This document shows, in pieces, positions 34,701-36,820 of a DNA stretch of 36,820 bases. Both the position numbers and the translations under genes were made by a program. Origin of the DNA: Verrucomicrobiia bacterium (GTDB lineage: Bacteria > Verrucomicrobiota > Verrucomicrobiia > Limisphaerales > DASXHY01); the NCBI GenBank assembly GCA_035629175.1, contig DASPIL010000100.1:1-36820 (forward strand), given 5' to 3'. Under the pieces are notes generated by a model that saw nothing but the letters and a program-made list of their open reading frames with translations, was not told where the DNA came from and did not search any database. How positions within the stretch are numbered: position 1 is the first letter of the stretch; each line of letters begins with the position of its first letter.

Positions 34701-36820
34701 CACGCGCGCGCCGGAGTCCTGAAGCATGTAAGCCAGGCGTTCTGCCGGGTACGAGCGGTCGAGCGGCAGATACGCTGCGCCGGCTTTCAGGATTCCCAAC
34801 AAGGCGACGGGCAGGTCGAGAGAACGTTCAAGGCAGACGGCCACGAGCGTTTCAGTTCCGACACCCAGCAGGCGCAATCGATGGGCGAGTTGATTCGCCC
34901 GCGTGTTCAATTCCGCATAGGTGTATTCGCGGTCCTGGAACCGAATGGCGGGGGCAGCAGCATGACGCGCGGCCTGCTCCTCGAAATAGTGAGCGTAGGG
35001 CTGCACTTCGGCTGTCTTCGATTGGGACTCCGTTGTGGCGCTGCCATGGCTCGTTGAGCGGGCAGGCGCGGCTTTGAAAGCGTCGGCCAAAGCGGAAGTG
35101 AGCGAAGTGGCGAGCGTCCTGACGCAGGGTTCCTCCAGGATTTTTTCGTGCACTCCGGGAACAATGCTGATCTCGACTCCGCCGCGGGCGAGGTCACGCC
35201 AGCCGTAATCGCCATCGAAGGAACAAAGCCACGGATGGCCGGGGCTGCGGAACAGGTGAACCTTTCCCGAATATGGCTGGGGATGATAATTGACGAGCGC
35301 ATGGATGTGCCGCTCCCAGAGCTTGCGCTGCTCGTCGGAGAACGATGAAAGGTCGACCAGCTCGCCGGGGTCAATGGTGGCTTTGTTGCTCGATCCGCAG
35401 CCCAGGTACCGGTTCAGGCGGCGCTGGAACATCTCCTTCTTCCATCGCAGAAAATCACGCCGCTGCGCGGGCGACCACTGGGCGCAACAACGCATCCAGT
35501 AGAGGAGATTCACGCCGAAGCGGAAGAACCATCGCGGGGACCAGCTCACGTGCGAGTAACTGGAGTTCGCCGGCGCGCAGTTGAACACGGCCAGCGTGCG
35601 CACTTCTTCACCTGCGGCATGCAGCTGCCGCGCCATTTCGTAGGCAACGTTGCCGCCAAAGCAATAACCGCCAATGTGATAGGGGCCGTGCGGCTGCATG
35701 ACGCGCATGTCCGCAACGTATTGCCGGGCCATCTCTTCAATCGTCGCGAACTCCTCGCGGCCATCCAGCCCGCGTGAGCGCAGGCCGAACACCGGCTGGT
35801 CGTTGCCCAGGTACCGCGAAAGATTGACGTAACCCCAGAACATCCCGCCGCCCGCGCCGTGGACAAAGAAGAGCGGGGGCTTGGTGCCCTTGGGCTGGAT
35901 CTCCACGATCGACGTCCCCGAAATCGCGCTGTCTTCGTGGATTTCCTTGCGCAGAATTGCCGCGAGCTGCTCGATTGTCTGAGCCTGGAAAATGGTGGCG
36001 AGCTTCAGCTTGCGGCCAAACTGCTTCTCGATCTGAGCAATCACGCGAACGGCCAGCAGTGAATGCCCGCCGAGTTCGAAGAATTTGTCTTCGATGCCGA
36101 TGGGCGAAATTCCCAGCACGTGCTCCCAGATTTTCGTCAGCTCGACTTCCACGGCATCCTGCGGCGTCGCGTATCGCTTTTCCAGTTCGGGTCTCGCGCG
36201 ATCCGGTTCAGGAAGCGCGCGGCGATCCACCTTGCCATTTGCCGTGAGCGGCAAGGACTCGAGCCGCACGAACGCCGAAGGAACCATGTAGTCGGGCAGT
36301 TTCTGCTTGAGGAATTGCCGCAGCTCAGGGATGCCGGGCCCTCGGCGCCCGCTGGGCACAAAGTAAGCGGCCAGCTTTTTGTCGTCGTTTCGATTGCCGA
36401 ACACGGTCACCACGCATTCGCGAATCGAAGGATGCTGCGACAGCACGCTTTCAATTTCGCCGAGCTCCACCCGGAAGCCGCGCAGTTTGACCTGGTGGTC
36501 CGCCCGGCCAATGAATTCCAGCGTTCCGTCGGCCAGCCAGCGAACAATGTCCCCCGTGCGATACAGGCGGTCGCTTCCCGATTGGTTCGAGAAGGGATTG
36601 CGAACAAACTTTCGATCTGTCAGCTCCGGCTGTTTCCAGTATCCGCGCGCCAGGCCGTCCCCGCCGACGTACAGCTCGCCAGGAACGCCAGCCGGGACAG
36701 GATTCAGGTGCGCGTCGAGAACGTAGCACTGGCTGTTTGCCACCGGACGGCCGATCGGAATTGTGACGGCGTTTTCAGGCAGTTCTTGCACTTCGTGCCA
36801 GGTCGAGAAAGTGGTGTTCT
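25746..36820 (-). CDS. Giant NRPS with internal thioesterase and FkbH domain (5' end beyond window)
   Basis: Over 3,690 codons in one open frame with no start in the window: the frame is still open at the right edge inside an adenylation domain, and the GTG at 36791 is internal. Counting that GTG as residue 1: A1 C-terminal part 1-200; T1 206-284 (Ser244); TE1 305-568 (Cys377); A2 598-1100 (SGSTGKPKG at 751, Lys1088); T2 1108-1183 (Ser1145); C1 1200-1640 (HELACDG 1334-1340); A3 1652-2140, degenerate; T3 2153-2226 (Ser2190); C2 2236-2690 (HHAISDG 2380-2386); FkbH 2700-3235 (DCDNT 2898-2902); Pro/Ala linker; T4 3300-3375 (Ser3339); TE2 3396-3660 (Cys3469, Asp3496, His3642). It is translationally coupled to the exporter. 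A non-ribosomal peptide, possibly carrying a glyceryl or glycerate unit, is expected; its structure cannot be read. Confidence 0.95.
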   Translation of the reverse strand, partial: NTTFSTWHEVQELPENAVTIPIGRPVANSQCYVLDAHLNPVPAGVPGELYVGGDGLARGYWKQPELTDRKFVRNPFSNQSGSDRLYRTGDIVRWLADGTLEFIGRADHQVKLRGFRVELGEIESVLSQHPSIRECVVTVFGNRNDDKKLAAYFVPSGRRGPGIPELRQFLKQKLPDYMVPSAFVRLESLPLTANGKVDRRALPEPDRARPELEKRYATPQDAVEVELTKIWEHVLGISPIGIEDKFFELGGHSLLAVRVIAQIEKQFGRKLKLATIFQAQTIEQLAAILRKEIHEDSAISGTSIVEIQPKGTKPPLFFVHGAGGGMFWGYVNLSRYLGNDQPVFGLRSRGLDGREEFATIEEMARQYVADMRVMQPHGPYHIGGYCFGGNVAYEMARQLHAAGEEVRTLAVFNCAPANSSYSHVSWSPRWFFRFGVNLLYWMRCCAQWSPAQRRDFLRWKKEMFQRRLNRYLGCGSSNKATIDPGELVDLSSFSDEQRKLWERHIHALVNYHPQPYSGKVHLFRSPGHPWLCSFDGDYGWRDLARGGVEISIVPGVHEKILEEPCVRTLATSLTSALADAFKAAPARSTSHGSATTESQSKTAEVQPYAHYFEEQAARHAAAPAIRFQDREYTYAELNTRANQLAHRLRLLGVGTETLVAVCLERSLDLPVALLGILKAGAAYLPLDRSYPAERLAYMLQDSGARVLLTQRRSVPGLTSDGLNVICLDDPDELRQLEQLPSANPVSNATADNLAYVIYTSGSTGKPKGVQITHRSLLNHNFAMGRVFGLTPQDRVVQFSPYSFDISVEEIFPTWLNGGALVLRTDDVLSSAERFFEFVRNENITVLNLPTAYWHELVEHTRNAELPPSLRLVVIGGERASDEAWRRWKARAGDRVKLINTYGPTETTVSATLHVGQPNDDTLPIGRPLENVYALILNASLNRVPAGETGELFIGGAGVARGYLNRPELTAQKFIANPFPDVPSEKLYRTGDLVRMREDGELEFVGRVDEQVKIRGYRIELGEIESALRSHPGLKEAVVVAREDAPGKKRLVAYYIPREGASLHVNDVRHFLKDRLPSYMVPATFVPLEALPMTPGGKVDRKALPAPGDDRPELDSEYAAPRTPLEEVLAGIWAEVLRLKRVGIEDNFFDLGGHSLLATQVISRMRETLQVEVPLGDLFDMPTVASLAAHLTRSGSASQPVLPASAMSRGKVLPLTPAQLRMWFLDLFEPEQTSHNITTSIRLKGPLNISALEESLTEISRRHEALRTIFSTDNGQPVQIICEPKPILVPITDLRQLAPEERVSRAVTQAIEEGSKSSVLATPMLRPFLWQLDEDDHLLLLMTHELACDGDSVRLILDELVALYEAFSSGTEASLPQPGITYSALTTALIRNWAAAPERIGFWKQQLAGAPARIDLPADRARPGHQRDAGAFCPFVIDSRLSQEISALARRFQCTPPTVLLAAFESLLARYTGATDVVVGFQTSRRAPELRGVVANFNNNVPVRGDLAGDPTFTEILNRVKQAHESAVAHSDVPFETLVRELKPPRDPRHMPIVQVMFTYDAAPLAGTQSGGLRFEPSRTHNNTCKLDLWLYVAPDAEGFRASFEYSTALFDADRIARMAEHFGNLLRAIATNPEQRLSRLNLLSEAEQRRLLSEWNPRTQTADATTVGHLFAEQVRKNPSADAVIAGGERVTYAELNARANRIAHHLRTINEAPGVHVGICMHRSIESLAAMLGVLKAGGACVPLDPAWPAERHAFILRDTAMRVVLTERSTRDALAIAQPELAVVDCASLQPGNADMSDPASSATAGDASHVFYSQGRDGEPVGIALEHRNVAMLVNWARATFPPEELSGVFAASPFDCNDSLFELLVPLCTGGKVILAEDLQALRTLPAAAEVTLIHTTPPALRDLVQENGVPSTVRVVTVSGELLPESLVNAVKSRTQVQKVYDLYGCTEATMCCAAALRNTNEAATIGRPIPGAEVYLLDPHLQPVPTGVPGEICIGGHGVGRGYLNRAELTTERFIENPFQPGARLYRTGDFARWRGDGQLELIGRRDRRVTIEGRRVDLESIESVLRQHPACNEAVVILHHDAHGIARLMAYATAKSGGSLTGEALRRLARQKLPGFMIPSALVVMDALPRTSSGGIDGHRLLEPERHHAAHRTSHMEPRTPMEQQLAGIWREVLRVERVGLRDNFFELGGDSLLAVQMLSRAREAFKLELPLFSVFEAPTVEGLALGMMCGQWTRNQFPVLPLQPVPRDSALPVLPMQAGLWFIDQLEPGNATYNVPTLVRLEGDLDVECLRRALTDLASRHEALRTTMEFVDGRLTQQIAPPAPVTLAVTDVTQEADAETRAREIATADANECFDLARGPLLRCRLIRLSPQSHILVVVMHHAISDGCSVAIFFSELEALYNAGVTGNDAVLPELPVQYADYAHWHNTWMSGPMLENELEFWKSRLAGAPTSINLPADHSESEFPSRACGSCFLALSQDLVKRMATVAQRDGCTPYILMMTALSLVMRKWTGQHDLVIGAVAAGRNRREIEDVIGCFINFLPVRIRFGEDNSGKQLLQHVKAAVLEAQSHQDCPFEKIVEAMNPERKQLQNPLYNVTLLLQNFARITFDPRGLKSRFERLAPGASPVDLEFEAEESEQGMTVKCDFRKDLFKPQTVELVLQAFRETLETLVEKPQAKLEDLALPAALTAQAKEARSREKGLTLAIAATFTAEPIEESLRYWSTELDLPLRAAFAPYNQVFQELLDPASLLNGNLRGLNVLLLRSEDWIQEEASHDAAALQRVAGEFIDAVRSAASRAQVPFLAVLCPPSTRIAADPALRSMIERVEKFIASELEAGSGIHVVTGEDLRRMYPVDDYYDASGDELGRVPYTPVFFTALGTMICRRLHALQRSQPKVIVLDCDNTLWSGVCGEDGADGICIDAPRKALQEFMRAQQEAGRLLAVCSKNNEEDVREVFARRLDMPLRHDNFAAWRTNWLPKSENLKSLAEELNLGLDSIVFVDDNPVECAEVEANCPQVLTLQLPEDPQKIPEFLQHSWIFDTAKLTAEDRKRSEMYRQNQQREQLRSKAMSLADFVASLKLEIVIQPMESSELARVSQLTHRTNQFNCTTIRRSEMDLQKLAGSSDILTVTVKDRFGDYGLVGVVICSTAGDGLDVDTLLLSCRVLGRGVEHAMISRLGTIAAERKLTWVDVHFHRSEKNKPAFDFLESIGSSYRQALNGGYVYRFPAEAAANLKFNPAQAEDRRPAGAPAGEPARRPSATQAAQLPGNRFRKYRALALQTADAKSIHAAMEARTARRSVEQSNYVPPETEMEKQLCGLWQQLLRVEQVGLRDNFFELGGHSLLAVRLFAELEKITGRKFPLVTVFQAPTVEQLARVLSDSRQGQSQSPIVPVQPNGDRPPLFLAHGAGGDVLWGYANLAQHLPPDQPIHGIKSRGQIGLDEYDSIEAMARYYVEEVRKVQPHGPYYVGGYCLGGNVAYEMARQLRDAGEEVALVALIDAFPSNAGYERITWWQPAFYFRFARNLWYWLQDFEGLTAEERQRFIVRKARILGRKALSYLRGERKDPSQDVDLEEVIDPSYFPEHELKFWEIHLRALTNHVEKPYDGKVTLIRTRGQPFLCSFADDFCWGRLASDGAEIRRIPGSHENIFIDPNVQHLAREMHAALNNAQAAACAAQPIAQSVVS

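Noticed and set aside
36789-36791. GTG at 36791 as the NRPS start
   Set aside because: Codons upstream to the window edge continue the adenylation domain (NTTFSTWHE), so the gene begins outside the window.

Overview
The window looks like chromosomal DNA from a GC-rich verrucomicrobial bacterium (Limisphaerales/Pedosphaera-like). That placement is inferred from the gene mix: keto-sugar hydrolase (DUF1080) and Gfo/Idh/MocA clusters, a homodimeric AceE-type pyruvate dehydrogenase, and small secreted proteins of a style common in that phylum. No rRNA or other phylogenetic marker is present. No tRNA, CRISPR array or complete insertion sequence was seen.

Layout. (1) About 0.2-6.1 kb, plus strand: a five-gene sugar-catabolic operon (TIM-barrel isomerase/epimerase, Gfo/Idh dehydrogenase, NupG-like MFS permease, secreted tandem DUF1080 hydrolase, Tat-exported Gfo/Idh protein). 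It fits the oxidise-at-C3, cleave, reduce route for glycosides. (2) 6.1-8.8 kb, minus strand: an NDUFA9-like SDR protein and an M3 oligoendopeptidase. (3) 8.8-11.6 kb, plus strand: about 310 nt of hairpin-rich leader with no convincing protein, then a sugar transferase, a WbpB-like dehydrogenase and a WbpD-like acyltransferase, i.e. surface-polysaccharide genes. (4) 11.6-13.5 kb, minus strand: a frameshifted secreted protein, a small carbohydrate-binding-fold protein and a lipoate-protein ligase. (5) 13.6-19.4 kb, plus strand: the whole pyruvate dehydrogenase complex (aceE, aceF, lpdA), divergent from the ligase that probably lipoylates its E2. The aceE-aceF gap can form overlapping, mutually exclusive hairpins, one followed by a T run. 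(6) 19.4-22.5 kb: a secreted DUF1326-like protein, a YkgJ-like cysteine-cluster protein, a lipoprotein and a WYL regulator. (7) 22.5 kb to the right edge, minus strand: a biosynthetic operon. A giant non-ribosomal peptide synthetase (NRPS; more than 3,690 codons, cut by the window edge) is followed by a cyclic-peptide-type ABC exporter with a 4-base overlap, then a DUF2071 protein and an alpha/beta hydrolase.

The most unusual object is the NRPS. In the order of synthesis it reads ...A(partial)-T-TE-A-T-C-A-T-C-FkbH-T-TE. It has an internal thioesterase followed directly by another adenylation domain, and a complete FkbH glyceryl-transferase domain just before the last carrier and terminal thioesterase. 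Its third A domain has lost the A3 loop and the A10 lysine, its first C domain reads HExxxDG, and both thioesterases carry cysteine at the nucleophile position. Together this suggests an assembly line that may end its product on a glyceryl unit. That is an inference from domain order; no product is known.
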